Part shown: piece after piece, positions 54,759 to 64,000 of the stretch
Numbering within the stretch: position 1 is the first letter of the stretch
Layout: each line of letters opens with the position of its first letter
Assembly (NCBI GenBank): GCA_021773975.1
Contig: JAJFJN010000075.1
Coordinates: 1-64,000, forward strand
DNA length: 64,000 nucleotides
From: Gammaproteobacteria bacterium
GTDB taxonomy: Bacteria; Pseudomonadota; Gammaproteobacteria; Chromatiales; Chromatiaceae
Direction of reading: 5' to 3'
Position numbers and translations under genes: made by a program
The notes under the pieces: model-generated
Databases searched by the model: none
Seen by the model: only the letters and a program-made list of their open reading frames with translations
What the model was told of the DNA's origin: nothing

Positions 54759-56417
54759 GTGATTCACCCTGCTCAGGTTTTGCGCCTGCTCCATATCAAC
54801 CGGGTATTGATACGTCACGGTTTGGATGAAGTTGTGCTCGCGACACATCTGTTTCGCCCCGTACGTTTTTTACTTTATCTCTCTCCCTTCTACTGGTTTC
54901 GTCAGAATAAACAGGCATCTGTTGGCGTGCGTATCCGCCAGACACTGGAAGACCTGGGACCCATTTTTATCAAATTTGGACAGATCGTCTCCACCCGGCG
55001 TGACCTGCTGGATGAAGATGTAGCTGAAGAGTTAGCCAAGCTACAGGATGCCGTCCCACCTTTTCCTGGTTCTCAGGCCCGCACTATTATCGAACAGGCC
55101 TTTGGTAAAAAGATTGATGAGCTTTTTGAATCATTTGATGAGACCCCACTGGCATCAGCCTCCATAGCGCAGGTGCATGCTGCGCAGCTTAAGAATGGCG
55201 ATGATGTGGTAGTAAAGGTACTGCGACCGGGTATTGAAAAAACCATCCGTCGTGATCTTCAAATTCTTTATACCCTGGCTGGGTTGGCCAATCGCTTCTG
55301 GAAGGGCGCTCACCGCCTGAAACCACTGGAATTGGTTGCAGATTATGACCGCACCATCTCTGATGAGCTGAATCTGGCGCGTGAAGCAGCCAATGCCTCT
55401 CAGCTGCGCCGCAATTGGGACAATAGCCCTATCCTGTTTGTACCCCGGATCTATTGGGAACTGACCAAGCCCAATGTCATGGTAATTGAGCGCATCTATG
55501 GCACTCCAGTGAGTGATGTGGAGTCAATCAAGGCGCAGGGTATTAGCTTGGAACGGCTCGGTGCGCTGGGGGTAGAGATCTTCTTTACCCAGGTCTTTCG
55601 TGACAACTTTTTTCATGCAGATATGCATCCCGGTAATATCTTTGTCAGTCCAGAGGGGCAATATATTGCGGTGGATTTTGGCATCATGGGAACCCTCACC
55701 ACTGATGACCAACGCTACCTGGCGGAAAATTTGCTGGCCTTTTTTAATCGCGACTACCGCCGGGTCGCTCAGCTGCATGTTGACTCTGGCTGGGTTCCAA
55801 AAAATACGCGGGTGGATGAGTTTGAGGCGGCCATTCGTACGGTTAGTGAACCTATCTATGATCGACCATTGGGTGAGATATCCTTTGCTCATTTTTTAGT
55901 CAATCTATTTCAGACCGCCCGTCGCTTTGATATGGAAGTGCAGCCACAACTGGTGCTGCTAGAGAAGACACTGGTCTATGTTGAGGGTGTGGGTCGTCAG
56001 CTCTACCCAGAGCTAGATCTCTGGGCAACAGCCAAGCCTTTTCTTGAGAAATGGCTGAATGAGCAGATCGGCCCCAAAGCCTTTGTTAATCGGGTGAAGG
56101 AGACACTGCCACAGATCTCAGAGAATCTTCCAGAGCTGCCCTTGTTGGCACACCGTGTCATCAAGGATGCCGCTGAAGGTAATTTGGAGGTGAAGTGGAA
56201 ATCAGAAGAGCTAACGCAGCTCAGAAAGGATGCTAAACAGTCCAGCCGGTGCACTATTGCAGCAATCTGCGGTGGCTCAATGATCATCTCAGCCGCGCTG
56301 CTGCTGACTGTTGGCCCTGGTGCCGCCATTGCGGTTTCATCAATCCCAACTATCAGTACGGTTCTGGGTGCTTGCGGTGGCCTGATTTTGGGTAGCGCTT
56401 GGTTGAAGAGTAGCTGA
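54759..56417 (+). CDS. ubiB: Atypical kinase/ATPase UbiB
   Basis: The 552-residue protein has the UbiB/COQ8 signatures: KxGQ in FIKFGQIVSTRRDLL, the Ala-rich loop region SASIAQVHAA, HADMHPGNI and DFG in AVDFGIMG. Two C-terminal membrane helices are present. It acts as ATPase chaperone in ubiquinone synthesis. The start is GTG 54759, two bases after ubiJ. Confidence 0.96.
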   Translation: MIHPAQVLRLLHINRVLIRHGLDEVVLATHLFRPVRFLLYLSPFYWFRQNKQASVGVRIRQTLEDLGPIFIKFGQIVSTRRDLLDEDVAEELAKLQDAVPPFPGSQARTIIEQAFGKKIDELFESFDETPLASASIAQVHAAQLKNGDDVVVKVLRPGIEKTIRRDLQILYTLAGLANRFWKGAHRLKPLELVADYDRTISDELNLAREAANASQLRRNWDNSPILFVPRIYWELTKPNVMVIERIYGTPVSDVESIKAQGISLERLGALGVEIFFTQVFRDNFFHADMHPGNIFVSPEGQYIAVDFGIMGTLTTDDQRYLAENLLAFFNRDYRRVAQLHVDSGWVPKNTRVDEFEAAIRTVSEPIYDRPLGEISFAHFLVNLFQTARRFDMEVQPQLVLLEKTLVYVEGVGRQLYPELDLWATAKPFLEKWLNEQIGPKAFVNRVKETLPQISENLPELPLLAHRVIKDAAEGNLEVKWKSEELTQLRKDAKQSSRCTIAAICGGSMIISAALLLTVGPGAAIAVSSIPTISTVLGACGGLILGSAWLKSS

Positions 56418-56433
56418 GCCGAATGGTATTTAA

Positions 56434-56463
56434 AATACAGGGCAGGTGATCCTGCCCTGTATT
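56434..56463. terminator. Bidirectional terminator between ubiB and the FKBP gene
   Basis: A perfect 13-bp stem (AATACAGGGCAGG / CCTGCCCTGTATT) with a TGAT loop lies between convergent genes; T-rich sequence lies to the right and A-rich sequence to the left. Confidence 0.88.
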
Positions 56464-56481
56464 AAATCTGTTTTTAGGCTT

Positions 56482-56991
56482 TTACCCACCAAACGCAACA
56501 TCTACGCTGCTGGGGCGTGCACTCTTGGGTATTATTTTGCCGGTTTTTAACTCTTCTTCCAGTGCCTCACGCACATCAATGATGACTACCTTGATGTAAA
56601 CGGTTAGACCAGCCAGAGGATTGTTGGCATCCAGGGTGACGGTCTCATCGTCAAAAGCGGTGATGGTAATGGGGGTGGAGTTGTCTCGGCTATTGCCTTT
56701 CAGCTTAAAACCAATCTCCATATCTCCCGCAGGTACTCTGACCTGTTTCCGAGGCACAACTTTAATAAGGCTTTCATCACGCACCCCATAGGCCTGCTCT
56801 GGGGTTAGAGTCAGCTTTAGTTGGGCGCCCTTGTAGCGATCCTCCATAGCCTCTTCAACCGTTTTAAAAATACCATCTCTGCCAAAGATAAAGGTGTAAT
56901 TCTCAATATTATCTGTGGTATCAATAATTTGATCATCTTTATCGGTGGTGGTGTACTCAATGGTGACAACACGATCTTTTGTTACTTGCAT
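56482..56991 (-). CDS. SlyD-like FKBP-type peptidyl-prolyl isomerase
   Basis: The 169-residue protein resembles SlyD-type FKBPs: start VTKDRVVTIEYTTTDKDDQI, YTFIFGRDGIFKTVEEAM, LTLTPEQAYGVRDESLI and ANNPLAGLTVYIKV (classic NHPLAGxxL region). It lacks the His-rich metal-binding tail of E. coli SlyD. It would catalyse Xaa-Pro isomerisation and act as a chaperone. Confidence 0.88.
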   Translation of the reverse strand: MQVTKDRVVTIEYTTTDKDDQIIDTTDNIENYTFIFGRDGIFKTVEEAMEDRYKGAQLKLTLTPEQAYGVRDESLIKVVPRKQVRVPAGDMEIGFKLKGNSRDNSTPITITAFDDETVTLDANNPLAGLTVYIKVVIIDVREALEEELKTGKIIPKSARPSSVDVAFGG

Positions 56992-57183
56992 GGTTAAGCC
57001 CTGAAGGAATAAATACGCTGCACATTCTACGTCTGTTTTGTTTAGTATCCAACTAAGGAACTTGGTTAATATTAAACTTCACCGGATTTGAGCCGTTGAG
57101 CTATGTATAAGAAATTAATTTAATTACAGATGTATGTGGTATCTAATGCATAGCAAAATTCTTTTTGAAGAAAAGAGATCTAA

Positions 57184-58926
57184 ATGAAAGATCGACTTCA
57201 TAGTCAGCTGGAACAGATTCGATTGCATCTCTCCCGGCCTGATGCACTATTAATGTTGGTTATGATTGGTCTGTTGGCCGGCGTGCTGGCAGGTAGTGTC
57301 ATTGTAATCTTTCGCTTTGCGGTAGAGGGGACGCTGGCAGGTGTGTTGCCAGGTCAACATGATGAGAATTTTGAAGGGCTGCCGGGCTGGTTGCGGCTGA
57401 TACTGCCTATTTTAGGTGGGCTTGCCATCGGGTTGCTATTTCGATGGCAAGCCAATGGACAGACTCTGATGGGCGTTGGTCGTGTATTAGAACGATTAAC
57501 CTATCACCAGGGCTATATTGGGTTTCGCGAGTTTCTGCTGCAATTTGCAGGTGCAGCTATTGCACTGATTAGTGGTCAGTCGGTGGGGCGTGAAGGGCCG
57601 CATGTCTATCTTGGTGCAGCGGCCGGAAGCCTACTGGGGCAACATTTTTCACTGCCAAACAATAGCATTCGCACCTTAGTGGGTTGTGGTGTGGCAGCGG
57701 CCATTGCGGCCTCATTTAATACCCCATTGGCGGGTGTCATCTTTGCCCTGGAAGTGGTGATGATGGAGTACACCCTGGCCAGTTTTTTACCCGTTATGCT
57801 GGCAGCAGTGAGTGGCAATGCTGTCTCTATTTTCTTTTTGGGCTCAGCGCCTGCTTTTGTTGTACCTACACTGGAGATGGGGTCGCTGCAAGAGATGCCT
57901 ATTGTGATTGTATTGGGCCTGGTGACTGGCACAATTGCTGCCTGCTTTATTCATCTGAGCCAGCTGTTTTCCCACTATGGCAGGCCCTATCCTTTCTGGT
58001 GGCAGACCACTATGGCGGGACTGGTGGTGGGTATTTGTGCACTGTTTGCCCCAGAGGTGATGGGGGTGGGTTACGACACCGTGACTAGTGCACTTCTAGG
58101 TGAATATGCCTTGCCCGCGCTGCTGCTTATTCTCTGCTGCAAAGTAATTGCCACATCAGCTTGCGGTGGTTTTGGCGTGCCCGCAGGCATGGTGGGGCCA
58201 TCGCTTTTTATGGGGGCCATCATTGGCAGTATTGTTGGTAATCTGATGAATCTATGGCTCCCTGAAGCCAGCTCCAGCACCACTTTTTATGTCTTGCTGG
58301 GCATGGGTGCCATGATGGGCGCTAGTCTGCAAGCACCACTGGCAGGTCTGACAGCCATGCTGGAATTGACGCACAATCCAGCAGTGGTTATGCCAGGCAT
58401 GTTGGCTATTGTGGTAGCTAATCTGACAGCTAGTGAGCTGTTTGGTAAAGAGTCTATTTTTATCAGCTTATTGAGATCATCAGGATTTGATTACCGAACC
58501 AGCCCCGTTTTACAGGCACTTCGGCGCATTGGTGTGGGCAGCGTGGTTAAAAAGGATTTTATTCAGCAGGCTCATATTATTAGCCGGGAAGAGGTAGAAC
58601 AACTGCTATCAATGGAGCCTGAATGGATATTGGTTAATAAGGATGGCCACCCTGTGGTTTTGATGCATGCTGTTGATCTGGCGCGTCATATTCAAAATTC
58701 AGAGGCTGAAGAGGGAGGGATAGAAGAGATCGATCTCATGGAGATCCCCGCTTGGCGGGCACAGACCGTCCCCATTCATCTTCAGGCGAGCCTGCAAGAG
58801 GCGCTGGAGCTGTTGGATGAGCAATTAGTTGAATCGCTTTATGTGGAGTCAACCAGCCCTGCTGGCACGCATCAGATATACGGTATCCTAACGCGAGAGC
58901 ATATTGAGTCGGCTTACCATTATTGA
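57184..58926 (+). CDS. ClC-family chloride channel/antiporter with CBS domains
   Basis: The 580-residue protein has the ClC core: GQSVGREGPHVYLGAA, GCGVAAAIAASFNTPLAGVIF (in part), and GGFGVPAGMVGPSL. A C-terminal region from about residue 455 holds two CBS-like segments (EWILVNKDGHPVVLMHA, VESLYVESTSPAG). The gating Glu is in GREGP. It moves chloride, probably in exchange for protons. Confidence 0.92.
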   Translation: MKDRLHSQLEQIRLHLSRPDALLMLVMIGLLAGVLAGSVIVIFRFAVEGTLAGVLPGQHDENFEGLPGWLRLILPILGGLAIGLLFRWQANGQTLMGVGRVLERLTYHQGYIGFREFLLQFAGAAIALISGQSVGREGPHVYLGAAAGSLLGQHFSLPNNSIRTLVGCGVAAAIAASFNTPLAGVIFALEVVMMEYTLASFLPVMLAAVSGNAVSIFFLGSAPAFVVPTLEMGSLQEMPIVIVLGLVTGTIAACFIHLSQLFSHYGRPYPFWWQTTMAGLVVGICALFAPEVMGVGYDTVTSALLGEYALPALLLILCCKVIATSACGGFGVPAGMVGPSLFMGAIIGSIVGNLMNLWLPEASSSTTFYVLLGMGAMMGASLQAPLAGLTAMLELTHNPAVVMPGMLAIVVANLTASELFGKESIFISLLRSSGFDYRTSPVLQALRRIGVGSVVKKDFIQQAHIISREEVEQLLSMEPEWILVNKDGHPVVLMHAVDLARHIQNSEAEEGGIEEIDLMEIPAWRAQTVPIHLQASLQEALELLDEQLVESLYVESTSPAGTHQIYGILTREHIESAYHY

Positions 58927-58929
58927 TCG

Positions 58930-59583
58930 CTAAAACTGGAGCGCTTCAACCTGCTCTGGATGATCAATAAAAGGGTTTCGTTGCCCTTGAATCTGTTCAA
59001 TTATTTGGTTTCGGCGTAGCTCTTCATGGTCAGGTGGATCCTCTCTGTGCCAGAGCTTCAATAGTTTGGCTTGTCGGGGGAAAAGTTTTAGACCGTAGCT
59101 GGCATGCATGTAGAACATGGCCCGGGCAATGTTGCCACGCACAGCTGCTCGGGGTTCTACCTGGTGTTTTTGCACATCAACCTCGAAGTCACACTGAGCA
59201 AATCTGCGTGGCTCTCCCTCTACCATGCCATAAGCTTGGTTACCACGTGCTTTATTGATTTTAGCTTGCGCCGGATAGAGGTTGTGCATATCGGCCTCAA
59301 TCTGATTGAAGCGGGGGCTAATCGCACGGCAATGGCTGCGGTTTCCACAACCTAGCGCCTTGGTTACCCAGCTCATGGGGAAAATATGTTCAATATTGAT
59401 CTGGCGGCCTTTGTTAGAACCAAATGAGTGATTGCAATAGAGGGTGTTGCCGCCCGTGCCATAGAGCTGTGACCAAAATAGCGGTATATTTTTAAAGTAT
59501 GTGGTATTTGGCGGCTTGGCTACGGCAGTTGAAAGTGTGCCTGTAATGAATAGGATGCAGCTGATTAATAAGCAGCGTGCCAT
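58930..59583 (-). CDS. endA: Endonuclease I family (EndA) nuclease
   Basis: The 217-residue protein has a signal peptide (CILFITGTLSTAVAK) and the endonuclease I core with the His-Me finger: INIEHIFPMSWV, DMHNLYPAQAKINKARGN and RAMFYMHASYG. It cleaves DNA in the periplasm. It converges on the ClC gene with three bases between them. Confidence 0.9.
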   Translation of the reverse strand: MARCLLISCILFITGTLSTAVAKPPNTTYFKNIPLFWSQLYGTGGNTLYCNHSFGSNKGRQINIEHIFPMSWVTKALGCGNRSHCRAISPRFNQIEADMHNLYPAQAKINKARGNQAYGMVEGEPRRFAQCDFEVDVQKHQVEPRAAVRGNIARAMFYMHASYGLKLFPRQAKLLKLWHREDPPDHEELRRNQIIEQIQGQRNPFIDHPEQVEALQF

Positions 59584-59590
59584 AAATAGC

Positions 59591-59725
59591 CTATCTGGAT
59601 TTGCTACTGGGAGGTTGATTATAGCTGTCCATATCCAGCGAAGCAGGATAGAAGGTAGCAGCCCCTAAAAAAACAAGAATGGCTACGATGCAGCTGGCAA
59701 TAATAATTCTGACGACACTTCCCAT
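59591..59725 (-). CDS. 44-residue single-helix membrane protein
   Basis: The small frame reads MGSVVRIIIASCIVAILVFLG and continues with AATFYPASLDMDSY to a stop eight bases before endA. GAGG lies upstream at correct spacing. One membrane helix is predicted, followed by a short polar tail. No family recognised; likely co-transcribed with endA. Confidence 0.5.
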   Translation of the reverse strand: MGSVVRIIIASCIVAILVFLGAATFYPASLDMDSYNQPPSSKSR

Positions 59726-59827
59726 TAACAACCTCTAGAGTGGATTAATTTACGGCACAATAATATTCTATATTCGGATGCTGTACTATTTGTGCATAAG
59801 CTGATTATCTCAAACAAGGGCGATAAT

Positions 59828-61339
59828 GTGATAACTAAAAAAGAACAAATTGAGATTGCAGAATTGATGAAACAGAGTGGGGTTGGATTTGGCACCAGCG
59901 GTGCACGGGGACTGGTAGCTGATATGACGGATCAGGTCTGTTATGCCTACACCCTTGGTTTTCTACAATATCTTGCAACACAAGGGGATGTTCAACCAGG
60001 CTCACAGGTTGCTATTGCAGGGGATTACCGGTCCAGCACACCGCGCATCATGGGTGCAGCAGTCAAGGCAATTGAGGCACTGGGCTACATCCCCATCAAT
60101 TGTGGATTTATTCCCACCCCTGCGCTAACGCTTTACGGGATTAACCATGCTATTCCCAGCCTGATGGTAACAGGCAGCCATATCCCGGATGATCGTAATG
60201 GCATCAAATTTAATCGCTCTGATGGTGAAATCCTGAAGTGTGATGAGGCGGCAATCCGCGCCCAGCAGGTTGAGATCCCAGCTGATCTATTCTCCCAGGA
60301 TGGCATGCTGGAAATAGCTCCCGCTTTACCACAAGAGAACACAGAGGCTTATCAAACCTACGCTCAGCGCTATCTGGATTTCTTCCCAAAAAATGCACTT
60401 GAGGGATGCAAGATAGGCCTCTATGAGCACTCATCAGTTGCCCGTCAGGTGATGGGGGAGGTGCTTGAGGGGTTGGGGGCGGAGGTGACTAGGCTTGGTC
60501 GCTCTAACGCATTTATTCCTGTTGATACGGAAGCAGTTCGGCCTGAGGATATTGAGTTGGCAAGTGAGTGGGCGCTGGCTCATAATTTTGATGCGATAGT
60601 TTCAGCTGATGGAGATGGCGATCGCCCTCTAATCAGCGATGAGCAGGGCAACTGGTTACGGGGTGATGTGGCGGGTGTGTTATGCGCTAAATATTTGGGA
60701 GCAAAATGCGTTATTACCCCGGTTAGCAGCAATAGCGTGGTAGAAAAATGTGGCTGGTTTGATCGGATAGATCGCACTCAGATTGGCTCGCCTTATGTCA
60801 TCGCAGCAATGCAGTCTGCTCTGAGTGATGGTTTTGATAGTGTTGTAGGCTATGAGGCGAACGGAGGCTTTCTTTCTGCCACAAACCTAGAGCAGGGAGG
60901 TCGCTATTTATCGGCACTCCCAACGCGTGATGCGCTGATCGTTCCGATAGCCGTTTTATTGCTGACCAAGGAAGTAAAATCCTCAGTTTCGCAGCTGCTG
61001 ATGCAGTTGCCACAACGATTTACCCACAGTGATCGGCTGAAAAATTTTCCCACTGAGTTAAGTCGTAATCGAATTGCAGCCTTGAGTAGTGGTGACTTTG
61101 ATCAGGATAAGCAGGCGGCCGAGTCCCTCTTTGGAGAGGATTTTGGCACAGTAAAAAGCTTTGACATGACGGATGGCCTACGTATTACTTTTGATAGTGA
61201 TGAGGTAGTGCATCTTCGGCCATCCGGCAATGCGCCTGAACTACGGTGTTACAATGAGGCCAGCAGTGTTCAACGGGCTGCTGAAATGAATCAGATTAGT
61301 ATAAAGATTCTGGCTGGATGGGGTGACAAATCGCTCTAA
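59828..61339 (+). CDS. Phosphohexomutase (phosphomannomutase/phosphoglucomutase family)
   Basis: The roughly 503-residue protein has all four family loops: catalytic Ser in VTGSHIPDDRNGIKF, metal loop SADGDGDRPL, sugar loop GYEANGGFL and phosphate loop RPSGNAPELRC. It interconverts hexose 1- and 6-phosphates; substrate preference is unclear. The start is probably GTG 59828 after AAGGG, though a GTG at 59792 is in frame. It probably feeds polysaccharide precursor synthesis. Confidence 0.85.
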   Translation: MITKKEQIEIAELMKQSGVGFGTSGARGLVADMTDQVCYAYTLGFLQYLATQGDVQPGSQVAIAGDYRSSTPRIMGAAVKAIEALGYIPINCGFIPTPALTLYGINHAIPSLMVTGSHIPDDRNGIKFNRSDGEILKCDEAAIRAQQVEIPADLFSQDGMLEIAPALPQENTEAYQTYAQRYLDFFPKNALEGCKIGLYEHSSVARQVMGEVLEGLGAEVTRLGRSNAFIPVDTEAVRPEDIELASEWALAHNFDAIVSADGDGDRPLISDEQGNWLRGDVAGVLCAKYLGAKCVITPVSSNSVVEKCGWFDRIDRTQIGSPYVIAAMQSALSDGFDSVVGYEANGGFLSATNLEQGGRYLSALPTRDALIVPIAVLLLTKEVKSSVSQLLMQLPQRFTHSDRLKNFPTELSRNRIAALSSGDFDQDKQAAESLFGEDFGTVKSFDMTDGLRITFDSDEVVHLRPSGNAPELRCYNEASSVQRAAEMNQISIKILAGWGDKSL

Positions 61340-61435
61340 AGGTCTACAGTATTTTATCAAGGGCATAACGCCCAATGTAACTTAGGCGCTGTGAATGTTT
61401 ACAGCGTTTGGTTATCAACTAGAGATGGGGAAAAT

Positions 61436-61774
61436 ATGACTATGCTGCCACATTCTGATAATAGGAATTTTTTTCGTATGGATGTTGAGTGCCCGGCACG
61501 GTTCCGGATTGAAGGATCAGACGAGACTGCGGGTGCAATTGTTAAAAACCTTAGTGGTGATGGACTGCTATTATGGCTAGATCATGAGGTAACGGCCGGT
61601 ACGCGCTTATCCATCGTTATAGTACCAGGCAAAAGTATTACACCACCGCTTTCAGTCGTAGTTGAAGTGGTTCGCTGTTATTCATTAGAGACAGAAGAAG
61701 AAGGCAATTTTGCAGCAGCTTGTGTCATAAAAGATAAGCTGGAAGCAGAAAAACTGGATAAGGACTTCCCTTAA
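61436..61774 (+). CDS. PilZ-domain protein
   Basis: The 112-residue protein shows PilZ hallmarks: R-x3-R in RNFFRMDVECP and N-x-S-x-x-G in KNLSGDGLLLWL. It should bind c-di-GMP. ATG 61436 follows GGGGA and is preferred over the frame start at 61391. It converges on the dehydrogenase remnant with a four-base overlap. Confidence 0.8.
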   Translation: MTMLPHSDNRNFFRMDVECPARFRIEGSDETAGAIVKNLSGDGLLLWLDHEVTAGTRLSIVIVPGKSITPPLSVVVEVVRCYSLETEEEGNFAAACVIKDKLEAEKLDKDFP

Positions 61775-62586
61775 ATAACAAGGTTTCTAACTTCGCCCTG
61801 GAGATAAGCCTTAATATTGGCAACCAACTCATCGACTAGTCGTTGACGCGATTCACGACTAGCCCAGGCGATGTGAGGAGTGACTATCAGGTTTGGAATG
61901 TCAGATTCCAGCAGTGGGTTACTTTTCACTGGCGGTTCTTGAGTCAGTACATCTACCCCTGCACCACCAATATTCCCCAAGCGTAACGCTGAAGCCAATG
62001 CGGCTTCATCAACAATACCGCCTCGAGCTGTGTTAATCAGAAAGGCCCCTTTTTTCATCAGAGCCAGCTCTCTTTCTCCAATCAGGTTTTTTGTGTTATT
62101 GGCCAATGGACAATGCAAACTCAGCACATCTACCTGTGGCAGCAATTTTTCCAGCGTGACGCGTCCGGCCTGAGAATCGCCCCCTGCGCGTTGAGCAATC
62201 AGAATCCTCATACCAAAGGCTTTAGCCACATCAGCCACGGCATGCCCCAGCTCTCCGTATCCGATAATACCTAGATTTTTTCCAGCCAACTCCTGGATAG
62301 GGAGATTTAGCAGGCAAAACTGGCTACTCTGTTGCCAGGCGCCATCTGTGACAGCTTGGCTATAATCGGTAAGCCGGGTGGTTAGTGCCAGCATCATGCT
62401 AAACACGTGCTGCACCACTGAAGGTGTGGCATAGCCCGCCACATTGGTAACCGTGATGCCCAGCTCGTGGGCTGCCTTCAGGTCTACATTATTAGTGCCC
62501 GTTGCAGCAACACAAATCAGGCGCAACTGTTTGGCCTGGCTTAGCCCAAGTTTGCGCACCAACAAAAAATAACTCAATAAAAACAA
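61771..62586 (-). pseudogene. D-2-hydroxyacid dehydrogenase lacking its N-terminus
   Basis: The frame matches hydroxypyruvate/2-hydroxyacid dehydrogenases from CVAATGTNNVDL onward: NAD loop GIIGYGELG, catalytic Arg in INTARGGIVDE, Glu in DVLTQEPP and His in TPHIAWASRE. About the first 60 residues of the substrate domain are replaced by a short hydrophobic stretch (MFLLSYFLLV). The IS element begins at this point, so the insertion removed the true start. A product could still be made but would lack part of the catalytic fold. Confidence 0.8.
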
Positions 62587-62589
62587 TAA

Positions 62590-64000
62590 GTTAAAATTTA
62601 TTAAGTGCCGTTATGGCACTACAAACTTTTTCCTCCTGTGTTTTAGACAGTGGTTCGCTGGGTAACCCCAGCAACAGAGGATATCCCCAGTGCATCGTAG
62701 AGGATCTGCTGATGGGGTTCTGCACGGGTGGCTTTGCGTACATGGATGGTTTTGCCTTCACGGGTGCGCAATGAGGCCGTGATGCGGCTACGGTTACCCA
62801 GGATACGGCGCAGCTGTTCCCAGCTGCTATGGATGTCTTTGGCTTTTAGCTGTATGCGCAGGGTATGCACCAGATGATAGGCCAGCAGGCTAATAAAGAG
62901 GTGGCCACTGATACGATCCGTTTTTTGGTGATAGATGGGGCGCAGCCCCAGTTCGGATTTAAGACTGCGAAAGACCGCCTCCAGGTCAGTGAGTAGCGTA
63001 TAGGTGTGCCACAGACGCTCTTCATCCCATTCCGTGATATCCGTACGTAGGCAGTAGACACCGGGATGGGTGGCCTGGCTGCCGGACTTGTTGTGCCGCA
63101 CCCATTGGATGGAGGTGGCGTTATCACTGGCGGGATCCTGTTGTACGGTGATGTCATAGTGCTGGGCCGCACGGGCATATTTCTCTTGCAATCGACCCAG
63201 GCGCTGCATGATCTTGCCGTAGTTTTTCATGCGGCCTTTTTTGTGCAGCCCATCGGCAAGCTGTTGTAGCTGTTGTTCAAAGCGTTCGCTGAAGAGGTCT
63301 TGCATCGCCTGCTCTTTCTCTTCGCGTGCCTGAGAATGACAGTAGAGCTCCACCTCGCCGGTCGCATCGTTAATGACGCGCTGGATTTGAACCTTTTGCT
63401 CAGGGGTCTGCTTGACGATCACCGTCTCCCGCTCATCAAAGCGACGTGTTCGCTTGCGGCTCACCACCAGATAGCGGTAGCCATGCTCCTTGAGCCAGAT
63501 GATGTTCTCTTCAGAGGCGATGCCGGCATCCAGCACAATAATGGTGCCTTGCGCCGCCTGCAGGCCTGTCAGCATGCTTTCCAGTGTGGCAGGCTCGGAG
63601 GCGTTGCCTGGAAAGATTTGGCTTTTGCGGGGAAACCCACTGCCATCCAGCACCAGCCCCAGCGTGACCAATGGGGCATCGCTACGTTTCTCTTTAGAGC
63701 GCCCGCGTTGCGTCAGCAAGCTCTGCTTGGATTCACCCTCAAAATAGGTGTTGGTGAGGTCATACAGGGTGATGGTCTCCTCAAACGCAAACAGGGATTT
63801 CTCTGCGCCGTACAGCCGCTCTTCCAGGGCTTCACGGTGCTTCCACAGCTGATCCGATACGGCGTACAACCGCCTTGCTGCCATCCCCTCGAAGTCGTAG
63901 TCAATCAACTCGCCTAAGGCGCTGTGTCGTTGTAGCCACTCATGGGTTGCCGCCTCGCTGCCGGGGCAGGTCATGCGTCCAATAATGCTGCCCAGCGCGG
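62590..64000 (-). mobile_element. IS1634-family insertion sequence with transposase, cut by window edge
   Basis: The transposase frame (stop at 62643) runs out of the window. It has DDE-type features: TLYDLTNTYFEG, VTLGLVLDGSGFPRKSQ with IFPGNASE, IIVLDAGIASEENI and the YREIR-like helix region HTYTLLTDLEAVFRSLKSEL. These fit the IS1634 family of IS4-like transposases. About 50 bases separate the stop from the disrupted dehydrogenase and should contain the terminal repeat. The left end is set approximately; the other end and target duplication are not visible. Confidence 0.8.

Noticed and set aside
1-64000. CRISPR arrays, tRNA or rRNA genes, prophage genes
   Set aside because: No regularly spaced repeats, no cloverleaf or rRNA sequence and no phage structural genes were recognised on reading; a dedicated search was not run.

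Overview
The window looks like chromosomal DNA of a gammaproteobacterium. Several gene orders are typical of that class: hslV-hslU-DUF971-ubiE-ubiJ-ubiB, dapF-DUF484-xerC, ntrB-ntrC, and zapA-6S RNA-ygfA beside ygfB-pepP-gcv. Multihaem and haem-sensing proteins, a Mo-enzyme operon and c-di-GMP genes suggest a versatile respiratory, probably aquatic bacterium. The species cannot be named from the sequence alone.

Region 1 (1-18.2 kb) is an accessory island holding an aryl-polyene-like lipid/pigment cluster. A + strand operon encodes a membrane/AMP-ligase fusion, a hotdog dehydratase, an MMPL exporter, a B12-type radical SAM enzyme, a ketosynthase, a chain-length-factor-like partner, a second dehydratase, a ketoreductase and a glycosyltransferase. 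Three AT-rich lipoprotein genes follow. A - strand operon supplies a second B12-type radical SAM enzyme, the acyl carrier protein, an LpxL-like acyltransferase and a LolA-like carrier. The cluster is bracketed by decayed copies of its own genes, all on the + strand: ACP and acyltransferase remnants at 496-887, and LolA and MMPL remnants at 17643-18198. An IS1595-type transposase lies at the left edge. Together the products would activate, extend, reduce, glycosylate and acylate a polyunsaturated chain and carry it to the outer membrane.

Region 2 (18.2-27.9 kb) is housekeeping: ygfA, 6S RNA, zapA, a zapB-like gene, ygfB, pepP and gcvT-H-PA-PB, then a DUF4160/DUF2442 pair, a PfkB kinase and moaB. 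The ubiH and ubiI genes that sit between pepP and gcvT in E. coli are absent.

Region 3 (27.9-35.6 kb) holds a SulP transporter and a four-gene operon of two dihaem peroxidases, a Tat-dependent Rieske protein and a molybdopterin oxidoreductase. This set matches the dissimilatory iodate reductase cluster (idrP1/P2/B/A) better than arsenite oxidase. Electrons would reach the periplasmic IdrAB enzyme, and the peroxidases would deal with reactive by-products.

Region 4 (35.6-45.4 kb) has a DUF4124 protein, ntrBC with an NtrC-like operator, an unusual apparently exported protein framed by two HU-type segments, a standalone beta-propeller protein with a small cytochrome c, and an ACP-AMP-ligase-acyltransferase fusion.

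Region 5 (45.6-64 kb) is mostly core: dapF, DUF484, xerC, a haem-binding HD-GYP protein with a two-receiver regulator and a PilZ protein, hslVU, the ubi genes, an FKBP isomerase, a ClC channel, endonuclease I and a phosphohexomutase. The right edge carries an IS1634-type element that has removed the start of a 2-hydroxyacid dehydrogenase gene.
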